Part shown: positions 1-13,079 of the stretch, one piece after another | Numbering within the stretch: the first letter of the stretch is position 1 | How the letters are laid out: each line of letters starts with the position of its first letter | Assembly: GCA_030522415.1 (NCBI GenBank) | Contig: CM060107.1 | Coordinates: 20,406,553 to 20,470,552 of the forward strand | Length of the DNA: 64,000 bases | Reading direction: 5' to 3' | From: Channallabes apus | Taxonomy: Eukaryota; Chordata; Actinopteri; Siluriformes; Clariidae | Notes under the pieces: generated by a model | The model's database searches: none | What the model saw: the letters and a program-made list of their open reading frames with translations, nothing else | Told to the model about the DNA's origin: nothing | Made by a program: the position numbers and the translations under genes

Positions 1-1914
1 ATAACATATGTTGTTCTTTGAATAAGTGTTAATCACCTTATTGCTGTACAGTACCTAATTGTTTTCCAAAATCATGATTACTATTATTAATAACCATTAC
101 CATTTTAATCTTTTACTTAAAGGAAACTCTACACAAGTCTAAATGTCCATAAAATCTGCAATTTGACTGAGTAAAATTTATTTTAAAGCATAACTAACTT
201 TAATTAAAGAGGTGTATCACTGCAAATTATCGTTCTCCCAAACACATGTAAGTACTAGTATTACCAAAGCTGATTCGGAATCTCCATCTATATTCTACAT
301 TAAAGCAAAAAGCAGGGAACATTTATCTTGGTCAAAATCTCTAGCAGGTTAAGCTCACAAGGCATGGCTTGTATCATATTAGGATCCTATTCTTTCTCAC
401 TTGTTGAAAACAACATTGAGTGAATGAGACCATTGTGCCTTTGTTGCAACAAGCGAATGTCCTCCTAAATGTCCCCCTAAGGAAACCAAAAAGAATCCAA
501 ATTCAGGCTTTATACAGTAGACAAGCTCAACCATCCTGAAAAAAACTTCTCCTTCGGAGCAAATCGCTGATGTATCCTATTTGAAAAAAAAAAAAAAAAA
601 GCAAAAACTTTTGCCCATTTATTGAAGAGGAAAAAAGGGAATTAAAACCTTTGGTGTAAAGACCCTATTAGTAGCAGGACTCATCATTTGCATAATCCTT
701 ATTCAGCCTTATCCTTGAGCTCATAAGAGAAGGACGCCGTCTCGAGTCTCAGCAAGAAAGGGCCTTTTGGAACAGAAGAGGCCTAATAAGCAGCACTGTG
801 GCTCTAGAAGTATGAGGAGGAAAATATGCAAACTAGGCTCCTTCAGGGCTTCGAGCAGGCTGCGGTGCGGTGGCTGTCTGTATGAGGACAGAGGCATGAC
901 AGGCAGGAGAAAGACAAACCCAGGCACACAAAGCCCTCAGCTCAACGGCAGCTGAAAGCACCATCTAGATGTATGAGATTGTTAAGCATTGACAGTGCAT
1001 GCATAAGCTTTCTTGTGTTTGTAGAATCTGAACCTCGATCATGCTAATAACACAAACCAGTAACTTGAAATTAACGTCACATAATGTCAGTTAGTAATTA
1101 AAGACAATTGTATGATGCTTGGGGTAAAAGAATTAAAATGCAGATGGAATTTCAGAATTTTAGATTTTCAGAAACTATAGTATTGACACACCTCTTTAGG
1201 TAAATTTCCAGGAAAGTACCAATTTACTTCCAATGGGAATTATCTTGTAGGCCTTATTGCACAATATCTGCTGTATACAATATACACTCAGTAACCTTTC
1301 ATACTTACTTTGCATGCTTTAATTTGCAAATGATTGCAAGATTTAACCGACCCACTGTGTCCCGTCTATAAACCTGTTTAATAGTCAAACATTACTGTTC
1401 CCCTTTTTTTACTGCTAGCAACAGTTTGTCACAGAACTATGATAAGATATGCAAACTAAGCTTATTACATCCAGTCAAGAAAGCTATTTGTCTTTCAGTC
1501 ATGCCTAGATTATGTATTCTGTCATCTAGATATGGTGCTTTATTTACTGCTGCAGCTTGCTAGATGCAGCTTGAGAGTAAATGAAGACCTAAACCTATAG
1601 AGCGCATTCTTTGTTTCCAGTAAATATATAATATATCCAGTTATAATATATGTGTTTAATAAATAGTGAGAGGGAGTAAATGAGAGGGAAAAATAAAGGT
1701 CATCTTTGGTTGTACCTGTGCAGTGAGTGCAGTGTGTTCAGGGTGCGATGTGGATGCCACCACAGTGTCACAGAGTGAAAATATCCCAAACAGGGCAGGA
1801 GAAATATGCTAGAGCCACCCACTGCTGCACTCAATGAGACTGGGCTTTTGTCCCACAATTCCCCTCACTTCATTACTGTCACACCGAGCAGATGGTGCCT
1901 TTCACAGATGCACA

Positions 1915-1920
<6 letters not shown>
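1..1920. other. AT-rich stretch without a recognised gene
   Basis: I see no convincing coding region, splice structure or repeat family here. A run of 18 A lies at about 583-600. The short open frames at 721-955 look like chance. Confidence 0.5.
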
Positions 1921-1987
<67 letters not shown>

Positions 1988-2036
1988 GAAAAGCTCACAG
2001 TCACTTAGACATGCTCTCTGCTTAACTCCTCTCTGC

Positions 2037-2067
<31 letters not shown>

Positions 2068-2356
2068 ACACACACACACATTTCTGTGATTTTTTTTTAC
2101 ATGGGTTTTTCCAATAAATTGTATTTTACATATCTTTGCATATCGGTCATATCGGTGCATCTTATGAAGATAGAAAAACATGACCATTTTTAAAAAATTT
2201 AAAAAATTACTCCACAATGTCAAAAGTCATGAGATATAAAACACCTTTCATGCGGACATTTGGTCCGAACAAAGATTTTCACTGACACAGTTTGTCAAAG
2301 GAAAGCTCACAATCACAAAAGTTCTATGCTTAACTCCTCTCTGCCACTCACACATA

Positions 2357-2431
<75 letters not shown>

Positions 2432-2524
2432 CTTTTGAGGGGTTTTCCAGTAAATTATGTCTTAAGTAGCTTTGCCCACACAGTCTAAGAAAGTAATTTT
2501 TTCTCAACCATGTCCACACACACA

Positions 2525-2590
<66 letters not shown>
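1921..2590. repeat. Microsatellite cluster with duplicated flanks
   Basis: A pure (CA)n tract lies at 1921-1986, a second CA tract at 2037-2080, a (GT)n tract at 2360-2430, and a compound (TC)n(CA)n tract at 2515-2590. Sequence around the first tracts (about 1988-2135) recurs around the GT tract (about 2300-2475): both carry AAGCTCACA, TTAACTCCTCTCTGCCAC and a TTTTCC-AATAAATT-like piece. This points to a local direct duplication in which the dinucleotide run has opposite strand sense in the two units. The open frames here are only repeat translations. Confidence 0.9.
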
Positions 2591-2591
<1 letters not shown>

Positions 2592-4663
2592 TAATCTTAG
2601 TATCATTGTGAGGACCTCCCACTGATAAAAATACTAATGCATCATATTAAGACTGTGGTACCTCCACCTAGATGTGACCCTAACCTTAACCTCAGGAAAC
2701 AATGTGGTGGCCCACTAAATGTTCCCACACATTCAAAACTTCGAACTGAGAGAGAGAAAGTCATTACTGAATTCTAGACCACAATGCATTGATTTCAGTG
2801 ATCTGAAAGCAATGAAAAAATCAAATGAAAATTATGAACGTTTAAACAAACCAAACTCTAGGTAATTGAATCACTGATGGAATAAACACAGAGAAGTGTT
2901 TTTTCTCCTGGCTTCAAATTTACTTTGCCATTTTTTGCATATCTCTGTAGACAAACATGCATCTCCATGCACATTTGAATTCATGGTGACTACAGAATAG
3001 ATAGAAGGTCAATGATGAATAAAGACTAAGTCAATATTGGCGCACACACAGATAATAGAACTGACTAGTTCTCCCAAATTAATCTGCAGTAAACAAATAG
3101 ATAACCTATGTTTGCTGAATCGTTTAATTTCTTCCTAGATGAATAGCTTTAATCCCATCCAATTTGTCACATAAACATATTTGCATAATTTTTTTATCCT
3201 GATCTTTTCCTTACACATCTGAGTTCTTGCAGCATTGTCCAGCCTACACTTCGTAGAGACACTATAGCCAAGATTACATACTGCCTTACTAAATTGTATG
3301 TTAGAACTGTACATCACACAGTCCTATATCTGAAGATAAACATGATTCACTATATAGGGAATTTTCCGAAAAGGATGTGGTCATGTCTAAAAAGCATAGC
3401 ACTTATCACAGAATAATGCACAAAATATGTTTTATGTAAAGGTTTCTCATAAACTTGGCTCGCTAGGAAAGACAAGTCCAGCTGAAATATGATTGAATTA
3501 AACTCTATAAGGTTTGGTAATGACAAGGGAAAAAGCACATTTTAGGCTAAATGTTACTCATTTAACTAACATTTTATCCCATGCACCTGGATTCTAGGTC
3601 AGTTTCTAGTCCATGTTTTACACGTAATATGATTTCAGTATTATAAACTTGTGACTGTTTCTTGGCCATTACATTTAAATGAGCTCACCGTCATCATACA
3701 ATTTCACTATGTGGGCCAGATGTGTGCTGGCACATGGCCATTACTAATTTACTATATGGTTATATTTGCATGTTACATATTGCTTGTGAGGCTCCAATCA
3801 TGGCACTAGAGAGAAGACTTCACGCATGATTTGTGAAATATTGACATTTATGTAAAAATCTCTGCTCACATTATGATGTGATACTGTATAGCACATCTGT
3901 GCTTTTTGTATTCACACACTGCTGAGTTGTTTTAATTGATTTTCTAGGTGACTTTTAAGCTTTTAAGTTTAATATGAATAAAATTCATTATAAAATTTAT
4001 TAATAGTAGTAGTAGTAGTAGTAGTAGTAGTAGAAGTAGTTTTCTACTCATGAAATAGCCAATGTTTACAAATAGTTTGGTTTGAAACACTTTACTTATG
4101 TTTAAAATATCTTAGCTTTGTTTTACATGTATACTAGTAAATGCAAAATTTGTGCGACTCAAATGACACTCTGAATACCAAGTATACTTTGCATAGTCAG
4201 GTTACACTATCACTACAGTATTTCATTTGCTAGATAAAATCAACCATGTTTTCAAACAGAAAGCCAATTTCTAGTGAATATATTTTGATTACATTTGATA
4301 GGCAAATGATTCAAGTTGCAGTTAGTTAAACCTAGACAGAGATATGTATCACAAATGTGTCTGTGTCATATTTTGATTGTGTCAGTGTTAATAACATCAT
4401 TTAAACTGAACCTTGTTCCCACAATGATGAAATCCATTAAATAATTTGGGATTTATCTCCTACTTGGGTAAATCAGGTAGCATTGCTGCCACAGTTCCAG
4501 AGTTCTGTGTGGAATTTCAGTCCATGTCCTTTGTGTGCTTATGTCTAAATGGGTTTCCTCCAGGTTCCCTGGATTCCTAGCCTGGTAACTTGAGTTCCTG
4601 GTATAGGCCCCTGCAGCCCTATATAGACCCCTACATAGGATAAGCTCACTCACCCAAGATTCA
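2591..4663. other. Gene-free AT-rich stretch with a TAG microsatellite
   Basis: No gene is recognised. A (TAG)n trinucleotide tract lies at about 4002-4040. The remaining sequence is AT-rich with only short chance frames. Confidence 0.5.
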
Positions 4664-4983
4664 AGATTCACCCATCGTCTATACAGCTTTATCCGCAGGG
4701 ACCTGGAGCCTATCCCAGGAGGATTAGGGCACAAGGCGGGGTACACCCTGGACAGGGTGCCAATCCATCTCAGGGTGCACATACATAAACACACTCACAC
4801 ACTACGGGCAATTTGGGAACGCCAATTACCCTAATCTTTGGACTGTGGGAGGAAAGCGGAGTACCCAGAGGAAACCCACCAAGCACAGGGGAGAACATGC
4901 AAACTCCATGCACACAGAGATGAGAATTGAGCCTGGCTGGGAATCGAACCCGGACCCTGGAGGTGCAAGGCGATAGTGCTAAC
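4664..4983 (+). repeat. Dispersed repeat family A, near full-length copy
   Basis: The copy begins near CTATACAGCTTTATCC, includes GGTACACCCTGGACAGGGTG and ends with a block rich in AACATGCAAACTCCATGC and GAATCGAACC. The same modules recur about ten times in this window (for example 5243-5524, 8905-9222, 34168-34395, 56170-56306). This is a common teleost interspersed repeat; I cannot name its class. A short direct repeat, AAGATTCAAGATTC, flanks it at about 4658 and 4984. Confidence 0.75.
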
Positions 4984-5242
4984 AAGATTCAAGATTCAAA
5001 GGTGCTTTATTGGGCTGAAAAATGTTTACATTCATATTGACAAAGCTCAGAAATAAGTCACAAGGATGTAACAGAAGTAAATAGATGAAAATAAAAGTAG
5101 AATAGAATACAAAGAGTAATAATAAATTGACATTTAGTTCTGCAGTCGAAGACAAAGTAACACTCGTGAAATTATTTGAAAAACAAAAACAAAAAGGAAA
5201 GCAATAATAATATAAAAAATAATAATAAGAAGAATAAAACAA

Positions 5243-5524
5243 CTCACTCACTCAGTCTCTATACAGCTAGCTTATCCTCTACAAGGTCACAGGGGGGCAG
5301 CAGGGTACACCCTGGATGGGATGAAAGTCCATCACAGGACACACAAGCACACACTCTCTCATTCACATACACACTTATTCAGAAACACCAATTAGACTAA
5401 CCTGCATTTTTTTGGACTGTGGGAGGAAGCTGAAGTATCCAGAGGAAACCCACCAAGCATGACACCCAGTGAACCAATCGAACCCTTGGCCCTGGAGGTG
5501 CTGACCACTACGCCACACAGGCTT
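5243..5524 (+). repeat. Dispersed repeat family A
   Basis: This is a second plus-strand copy, diverged from the one at 4664. It carries the GGGTACACCCTGGATGGGAT module, a CA-rich middle and the AGGAAACCCACCAAGCATG block. Confidence 0.7.
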
Positions 5525-6049
5525 TATGAAAAATAAATCTGTGCTCCATACAATCTATTTTTATTTTTTTACATGATTTTTTTTACATTATTAATTTTTA
5601 TGGTAAATTTGGCCACGTGATGCATGATTATATTTACAAATGCATTTTTCCCACCATTCCTTTATTTTTATGTTTTACACATACAGGGCAAGTGGGTTCA
5701 ATTTCTTCATTTGTTTTGTATTTTCTCATATGAATTATTTATTGTTTAACATGTCAGGACATATCGCTTGAATTCACATGTCTAACTTCAGGGCACAAAA
5801 TAGTGAAATGTGACTGGGTTTCTGTTCACATATAAACTTAGATCATTCACATAATCACATATTGATGCATGTGAAGTTTTTTATGATTTTAAAGGTTATG
5901 CCTATTTGTTCTTTGTGGCATTTTTTTTGTTGAGTTCACCTGCAGGCCGGACTGATAAAGGGGACAGAAATCCCCGAACAGCAATAAACAAATAGTCCAG
6001 ACTTGAAAAGGTTCAGACTGTCTTAAGAGGAGAAAGCCCCTGCTATTGG

Positions 6050-6380
6050 TCCCAGATAGGCGGAAAACAAAATCAGCAAACATCTCCAGGGCCACACGCC
6101 GCGTTATCTAACCGAAAATCAGCGCGCGAGATAAGACAGTGCTCGCGACACGCAAGTGTGAGGGAAACGAGCAGCACCCGCAGAGCACGCGCCGCAATCC
6201 TATTGGCTATTGGGAGGGGCGGGTGGTTTGAGCTCGCGCATACGGGCGTCTTAGCTCGCGAGCTGTTCCGTTTTATCTTCATCACACGTTTCGCCTTATT
6301 GGCTAAATTAAGTGTATCCCATTTACACCTAGGATCGTGGGTGGGATTCCAGAAAGAGGGACGGAACGTTAACGCCACTC
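6050..6380. promoter_or_regulatory. CpG-island-like stretch with CCAAT and GC boxes
   Basis: This 330-bp stretch is rich in CpG in an otherwise AT-rich, CpG-poor neighbourhood. It carries two adjacent inverted CCAAT boxes and a GC box (ATTGGCTATTGGGAGGGGCG, about 6202-6221), a further ATTGG near 6298 and a 12-bp palindrome AGCTCGCGAGCT near 6252. Such composition is typical of a vertebrate promoter. No convincing coding exon lies next to it; the frames at 6073-6502 have no recognised similarity. It could be a promoter of a noncoding transcript, a gene with unrecognised exons, or a remnant. Confidence 0.45.
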
Positions 6381-6551
6381 TGTCTCAGAGAAAGGGAACT
6401 GCGAATAATTTAGTTTTCATTCAAAGTTTAAAATCCCTTCCTTTCAAAATACTGTACATTTTACTTAGTACTGGCAACCCATGTTGCCAAAAGGTACTGT
6501 AAAATGATCAGTTAACAAATGTTTACAGTCAAGATCTGTCCCACAGACTCA

Positions 6552-6750
6552 GGATCAGGGATAGCTCAGTGGCTAAGGCGTTGGTCTATTGCTTGGAAGG
6601 GAGCAGGTTGAAACCCCAGCAGCACCAAGTTGCCACTGTTGGGCCTGTGAGCAAGGTCCGTAACCCCCCACCTGCTCAGATGTGTACTGAGTTATATAAA
6701 CAAAACAAGTCACTCTTGGAGAAATCTCTCTGACAAATGTCATAAATAGG
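6552..6750 (+). repeat. tRNA-derived SINE
   Basis: The 5' part has a tRNA-like A box (TAGCTCAGTGGCTAAGGC) and a B-box-like GGTTGAAACCC about 50 bp later. It is followed by a CACCAAGTTGCCACTGTTGG body and a GTCACTCTTGGA piece typical of fish tRNA-derived SINE tails. It is not a functional tRNA gene: the acceptor stem and anticodon arm are degenerate. Confidence 0.75.
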
Positions 6751-8904
6751 TACATGGCCCATTATATTTGCTTGACACAGAATGCAAGTGAGCTGAAGTG
6801 TCTGGTTCAAGCACTCAATAAAGACAGTTTGGCTGTGCTGGGAATTGAACACCAACATCTGTGATGTGAAAAAAATAAAATAAAAACAAGCTTAGCTAGC
6901 TTGCATTAATTTTATTCAGTCTTTTAGTAAAGGTAATTCAATAGTTGAATAGTTGAGTTAGCACTAGTAGTCATGGCCCTCTGGTGAAACGTATGTTGTG
7001 TGTGTGTGTGTGTGTGTGTGTTCAAATCTCAGCACATAATGGTTAGCCTTGAGCTCAGCTGTGTTCTGTATCAGCCAAATGCACAAGTGTATGCAACATT
7101 AAGAATTACAGTACTTTAATGGCAACCCAGGTTGTTGTTGTTACAATATATTACAGTAAGCCTTTTGAGCCATTAATGTGTTTCGAGATGTGGATACTGT
7201 GTACCTGCAAGAAGGCCAAATGGACAATAATATTTTTGCTAAAGTGTTAAAGGTGTATAAAATGTACACCTCTAATCCCTCATCCCTAAAGAGTGGTGAT
7301 ACGTGTTCAAAAATAAAGGTACAAAATTGTACTATTCCCCAGTGGTGGGATGACATCATCAGGTTATCTTTACCCTTCTATAAATATTTTAAATAATTTA
7401 TGGGTACATAATTGGACTTTGGGCACCACTGACCGCCTTTAATGCTACTCCAAAAGCTAACCAATATCCAGGATATTGAACTTTCATAAAAATGTTGGTG
7501 GTACCACTCAACAACAGGAAAAAGTTCAGAGAGGTACCTTAATATCAGAAGAAGCATTACAACAAATAGTGTGTGTATACTACAAGTAGGAAAAAACTTG
7601 GACCTAGAGTTTTCATTTACAATTTTCTTTACCACCATGTAATGAAATTAACTTCTGACCTATACACCAGTTGGGTGAATTGCAAACAGGGCAGCTAGGA
7701 AATACAGACTGATCAGCTACATCTAACCAAATTGACAGTTATTACTAAGGCAAACAATCTTTTGCAGAAGCAACACATTTTCTTTTTTACTTTAACAGGC
7801 TTACTGTCAGGTTTGAGACAAAGGGGGTTACAAATACACAGACAGGCTACCTGTTTCAGTTCTCACACTACCCTCTGATTTTAACCCCATCTGTGAAACG
7901 CCACTGTGGCATCTGCTCAAGGACCTCCTGGAAGAAAAGAGGACAGATCTGACATTCTTGTAGTGGCAATGAGATTACTTATCTCCATTGTGTTCTGCGA
8001 CACAGGCTTGGACCACCACAGTCTGACAAACACATGCGCACGCACACACTGACTGAACACACACTTCGACTTAAGAGATACAGAGAGTCAGATGAAGGAG
8101 AACAGATGGAAGAGAACATGGGAACATGCATTTCTAGCCTTCTCACTCAGCCTCACCTAAGGACCACCTTGTTAAAATATAGTTATTTATAGCAGTTGTA
8201 ATGATTTGTTAAAATAAAAGAGTGTTACGCTAAAAACTAGTGTACTAAAATAATGAGAATATACTGCTGTATTACTGTAAACACGCCTAGACCTCAATGA
8301 GCTTTTTTATTTTAAATATTTATTAGTAAATTGTATAGAGAAATAAAAGATCAAGTTGCAAAGTACAAAATTATAGGCAATGCTACTAAACAAGCAAGAC
8401 TAGACAAGCCCACTTTTACCAGACTGAAATCAATTGTATAGCATTTATCATGCAAATATCAACGGTGCAGAAGCTTTGGATGGATGTTAAAATTGGAGTG
8501 GTCTTCATCTTTACTGCTTAGACAAATGCTTTGATAGCATTAGACCTGGTAGCTTGCATGGTTTTGTGCTGAAGTATGAGTCACACCTTGTGCTTTGCAA
8601 AGTTCCTTGTATATGCAAAGTGTAGCAATGTTGAGGCACACAGTCATGTACATTCCAGCAGACACACCCTTCTTATTTAACATCTTGTAGACCTATAATC
8701 CTGTATTCAGGGCTTGGTATTGTAGCATAAAATGTGGTATCCACTGTATTTTTTACACAAAAGTTGACTATTTTTATGACACAAAGAACTTCATCTTATT
8801 TGGCAATGCATTTCAACATTTGAACATCCTATTTATATATCCTAAAAATATATCATGTTTATAGTATTACATTTAATAATTTCATTTATTATATTTAAAA
8901 TTAA
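6751..8904. other. Gene-free stretch
   Basis: No gene is recognised. A short (GT)n tract lies at about 6993-7021. The frames at 7141-7638 show no family features. Confidence 0.45.
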
Positions 8905-9037
8905 ATATTATTCATTCATTCATCTTCTATACCGCTTTATCCTGTGTTTAGGGTCGCGGGGGACCTGGAGCCTATCCCAGGAGACTCAGGGCACGAGGCA
9001 GGGTACACCCTGGACAGCGTGCCAATCCATCGCAGAG

Positions 9038-9078
<41 letters not shown>

Positions 9079-9222
9079 ATTACTAAATATTATTCATTCA
9101 TTCATTCATCTTCTATACCGCTTAATCCTGTGTTCAGGGTCGCAGGGGACCTGGAGCCTATCCCAGGAGACTTCGGGCACTAGGCGGGGTACACCCTGGA
9201 CAGGGTGCCAATCCATCGCAGA
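8905..9222 (+). repeat. Two family A fragments in direct tandem
   Basis: Two partial copies (8905-9048 and 9084-9222) lie head to tail. Each starts with ATTATTCATTCATTC and CTTCTATACCGCTT and contains GGACCTGGAGCCTATCCCAG. They are separated by a (CA)n tract. The second copy looks like a duplication of the first. Confidence 0.8.
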
Positions 9223-10384
9223 CTAAATATTATTCTATTATTTATTTAAAATGTGTATATGTATATATAAAACACTCAAAAGAAAAAGTTGAATCATGTT
9301 TTATATATATATACACACACACACAACACATTCACACACACATTCTCATAAACACTACAATATTAAAGAAATCTATCTATATATTTACCACCAATACTTT
9401 ATTGCTGAGTCTGGTTTATAGACACATATATGATGTCATTATTGATAGTAAACACCAGGACATAAGTAGGTAGGGGTCACATTAGGCATGTAGCTGATTG
9501 GTTGGTAATTTTCAACTACAGGCAGGTATCTGTTATTTACATTCATGCATATCTTTAGACTCAACCGAGGTCCCGTAGTCACCTCCTATCTCTTCTGACT
9601 AACCCAGGCTATTCACCAGATCGTTGTTAATAACAGTCTGTCTGCTTAAAGTGAGTAAAAAAATCCACTGTGATACAATTTATCAGAAAGACGAACCATT
9701 TGTTGGTGGTGATTAGATATTGGGGAAGGGGATTTTAAGTCAATACTGAAGCAGGTGCCATGCACATTTACAGCAGAGCTTATGTCTTCACATCTTCACT
9801 GCTCAGTGTTTATGGGTAAAAAAAATCTTAACTCTCCAAATCCCCCTCGATTTTTATCCTGTCATTACGCCATCACTGCTGGGCAGAGTTCAGGTCTATA
9901 AAGTGTGCATGTGCATGTGTGTGTGTGGGTGGGCGGGTGTGTGCATGCGTGATGGACAAATAAGATCTTATAACCAAGAAATGGCAATTAAACTTTATTT
10001 TGTTTTTAGACATTTGTTTAAGAAATATTAGTCTAAATGTTGCAGTTAGAATATTACCAAAGGTAAAGCAGATATATTTGTGTATTTATGTATAGACTAC
10101 ACTAGACTAAGATGAACAAACTGTTTAAAAAAAATGCATACCACATTTCCACATTGTAGATGTAGTTGTGTAAAATTGTGTCATTTGTTATATTAGTTCC
10201 AATGTTTTTTTTTATTATTATAAATTAATACTTTTTATTAATTAGAATAAGAATATTTAGTTTAATGATGTGCTTTGTCGTAATGCTTAGTTTTAACCTT
10301 GAAATTGTTCTAAATTAAAAAAGGTTGAAATTATGGTTTCCTAGTGGAGTTGTAGCTAGAATTCAGTGTTTTCACTGCTGTGGA
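9223..10384. other. Gene-free stretch
   Basis: AT-rich sequence with small AT and GT runs. No gene or repeat family is recognised. Confidence 0.45.
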
Positions 10385-10928
10385 CTGGTCATTTCCTGGC
10401 CAGGGAACCAACTCCAGCCACGTGGGGTTGCACAAACCCTTGCACTCTTAGTCTGTTAGCACTCCCAAGCCTGAGTAAATGGGGTGGGTTGTGCCAGGGA
10501 GGGCATCCAGCATAAAAAACCTGTGCCAAATCAAGCATGTGGACACAGAGATCCAAGTTGGATCCTAAAGAAGAAAGCACTTTGAAAGTGAATTAACTTA
10601 AATAAACACAATATCAATACTAGGAGAAACAGATGACATGCTTCACCCATAGATTATTGAGCAAATTATTTCCATTTTGAACAGATATATGGACATGTTC
10701 AGAGGAGAGAGTGTGAATATATCGGTAGAAGGATGCTGAGGTTGGAACTGCCAGGCAGGAGGTCTAGAGGAAGACCAAAGGGGAGATTTATGGATGCAGT
10801 GAGAGAGGACATGAAGTTAGTTGGTGTGAGAGAAGAGGATGCAGAGGATAGGGTTAGATGGAGGCAGATGATTCGCTGTGGCGACCCCTGAAAGGGAACA
10901 GCCGAAAGACAAAGAAGAAGAAGAAGAT
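10385..10928 (+). mobile_element. 3' end of a non-LTR retrotransposon
   Basis: An open frame without a start codon, about 10687-10893, encodes a C-terminal segment with GRRMLRLELPGRR, RGRPKGRFMDAVREDMK and RVRWRQMIRCGDP followed by a stop. This tail is widespread at the ends of fish LINE reverse transcriptase proteins. The element closes with a (GAA)n tail at about 10910-10927. The block at 10388-10570, with GGGCATCCAGCATAAAAAAC, belongs to sequences usually found with these tails. It is 5'-truncated. A related minus-strand fragment lies at 39700-39805. Confidence 0.65.
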
Positions 10929-10946
10929 ATTACACTATACCTAATA

Positions 10947-12274
10947 AATTGAATTAGGCCAAAAGTTTTGAGAATTACATGAATATTGGAAATTGGAAAG
11001 TTTGCTGCTTAAGTTTTTATAATAGCAATTTGCATATACTCCAGAATGTTATGAAGAGTGATCTGATGTATTGCATAGTCCTTCTTTGCCATGAAATTAA
11101 CTTAATCCCAAAAAAACCTTTCCACTGCATTTCATTGCTGTCATTAAAGGACCTGCTGAGATCATTTCAGTAATCGTCTTGTTAACTCAGGTGTGAATGT
11201 TGACGAGCACAAGGCTGGAGATCATTATGTCAGGCTGATTGGGTTAGAACGGCAGACTTGACATGTTAAAAGGAGAGTGATGCTTGAAATCATTATTCTT
11301 CCATTGTTAACCATGGTGACCTGCAAAGAAACGTGTGTAGCCATCATTGCGTTGCACAAAAATGGCTTCACAGGCAAGGATATTGTGGCTACTAAGATTC
11401 AGACAAAGACTTTTGGAAGACGGCCTGGTGTCAAGAAGGGCAGCAAAGAAGCCACTTCTCTCCAAAAAAACATCAGGGACAGATTGATCTTTTGCAGAAA
11501 GTATGGTGAATGGACTGCTGAGGACTGGGGCAAAGTCATATTCTCCGATGAAGCCACTTTCCGATTGTTTGGGACATCTGGAAAAAGGCTTGCCCGGAGA
11601 AGAAAAGGTGAGCGCTACCATCAGTCCTGTGTCATGCCAACAGTAAAGCATCCTGAGACCATTCATGTGTGGGGTTGCTTCTCATCCAAGGGAGTGGGCT
11701 CACTCAAAATTTTGCCCAAAGAATGGTACCAAAACACCCTCCAACAGCAACTTCTTCCAACAAACCAACAACAGTTGGTGAAGAACAATGCATTTTCCAG
11801 CACGATGGAGCTCCGTGCCATAAGGCAAAAGTGATAACTAAGTGGCTCGGGGAACAAAACGTTGAAATTTTGGGTCCATGGCCTGGAAACTCCTCAGATC
11901 TTAATCCCATTGAGAACTTGTGGTCAATCCTCAAGAGGCGGGTGGACAAACAAAAACCCACTAATTCTGACAAACTCCAAGAAGTGATTATGAAAGAATG
12001 GGTTGCTATCAGTCAGGATTTGGCCCAGAAGTTGATTGAGAGCCCAGTCGAATTGCTGAGGTCCTGAAAAAGAAGGGCCAACACTGCAAATACTGACTCT
12101 TTGCATAAATGTCATGTAATTGTCGATAAAAGCTTTTGAAACGTATGAAGTGCTTGTAATTATATTTCAGGACATCACAGAAACAACTGAAACAAAGATC
12201 TAAAAGCAGTTTAGCAGCAAACTTTGTAAAAACTAATATTTGTGTCATTCTCAAAACCTTTGGCCACGAATGTA
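10947..12274 (+). mobile_element. Tc1-like DNA transposon with recognisable terminal inverted repeats
   Basis: The left end at 10957-10987 (GGCCAAAAGTTTTGAGAAT...) pairs with the inverted right end at 12235-12265 (ATTCTCAAAACCTTTGGCC). About 31 bases match with a few differences. A terminal TA can be read at the right end (12273-12274); the left terminus is less clear. The element is about 1.3 kb, somewhat short for a full Tc1 element, which agrees with an internal deletion in the transposase gene. Confidence 0.85.
11277..12067 (+). pseudogene. Tc1-like transposase, deleted and frameshifted
   Basis: The translation keeps the DDE catalytic core of a Tc1-like transposase: VIFSDEATFRLF (first Asp), QHDGAPCHKAKV (second Asp) and DLNPIENLW (Glu). 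The N-terminal part is broken. After an ALHKNGFTGKDI segment the frame jumps to GRRPGVKKGSKE, so most of the paired helix-turn-helix DNA-binding region is missing. A frameshift around 11760-11790 moves the remaining half to another frame (11669-12067). It cannot encode an active enzyme. Known function of the family: cut-and-paste transposition into TA sites. Confidence 0.85.
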
Positions 12275-12874
12275 CAATTTACTGTATGTTTAAAATTTAC
12301 ATGTAACCATAACATTTCTTAAGGTTTAAACATTTAACACAAAAAAGTCAGCATTAAAAAACATACCTATGAGTATAATAATATCTGTTCATTTCTCAAA
12401 CATTTGGGAAGAGCTAGAATTACGTATCTAATAAATTAGCAATTTTCTTTGGCAATTTGCATAAATTTTGCATAACAAGTAATGAGTTGATTTTGATTGG
12501 AACCATGACATGTAAACGTTTTTGACAACCATTTGAAAACTATTAGGTTCTTCCGTAGATTCTTCTATATAAATTTGTTTGGACATTCTTATATGCTGCA
12601 CACACTTTCTTCATATGAAGAGTTTGTTTTTCCAGGGGCTCATGGGAAGCTGCAGGTTTTGTAGAGCTGGTTAGACAGCCCTTTGACCTGACTCCTCCCA
12701 GAGCAGTCCAAACAGGTTATAGATGGGTGACTGGTCAGGCATTTGCCTTACAAACAGCATTAGGTCCTTCTTCTCTCACAGCATTGATGTGTCTTTAAAG
12801 TATAAAAAATATTTGAAAGAAAATAAACCGTCCCATTTTTTTTGTGCAGCCCGTTGTCTAATTCTTTCAATATA

Positions 12875-12913
<39 letters not shown>

Positions 12914-13079
12914 AATAATACATGAATTATAAGATGTACTTATAAATGTATAGTTATGCAAAACAGTATTTTAAATCATGCAGGGAAAATCACAAGTCCT
13001 TATTTATGCATAAAGCACTAATGTTTTAGGGCTACTTTCCAGGTTTTTGAAAAGCCATGCTAATTTAAGTAGCTGTAAT

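Noticed and set aside
1806..2525. Several open frames of about 70-100 codons across the CA and GT tracts
   Set aside because: They translate dinucleotide runs into Thr-His or Val-Cys repeats and have no other gene features.
6552..6630. Possible functional tRNA gene
   Set aside because: A and B boxes are present but the cloverleaf stems do not pair and a SINE body follows.
11307..12254. Minus-strand open frames over the Tc1-like element
   Set aside because: They are antisense to the recognised transposase remnant.
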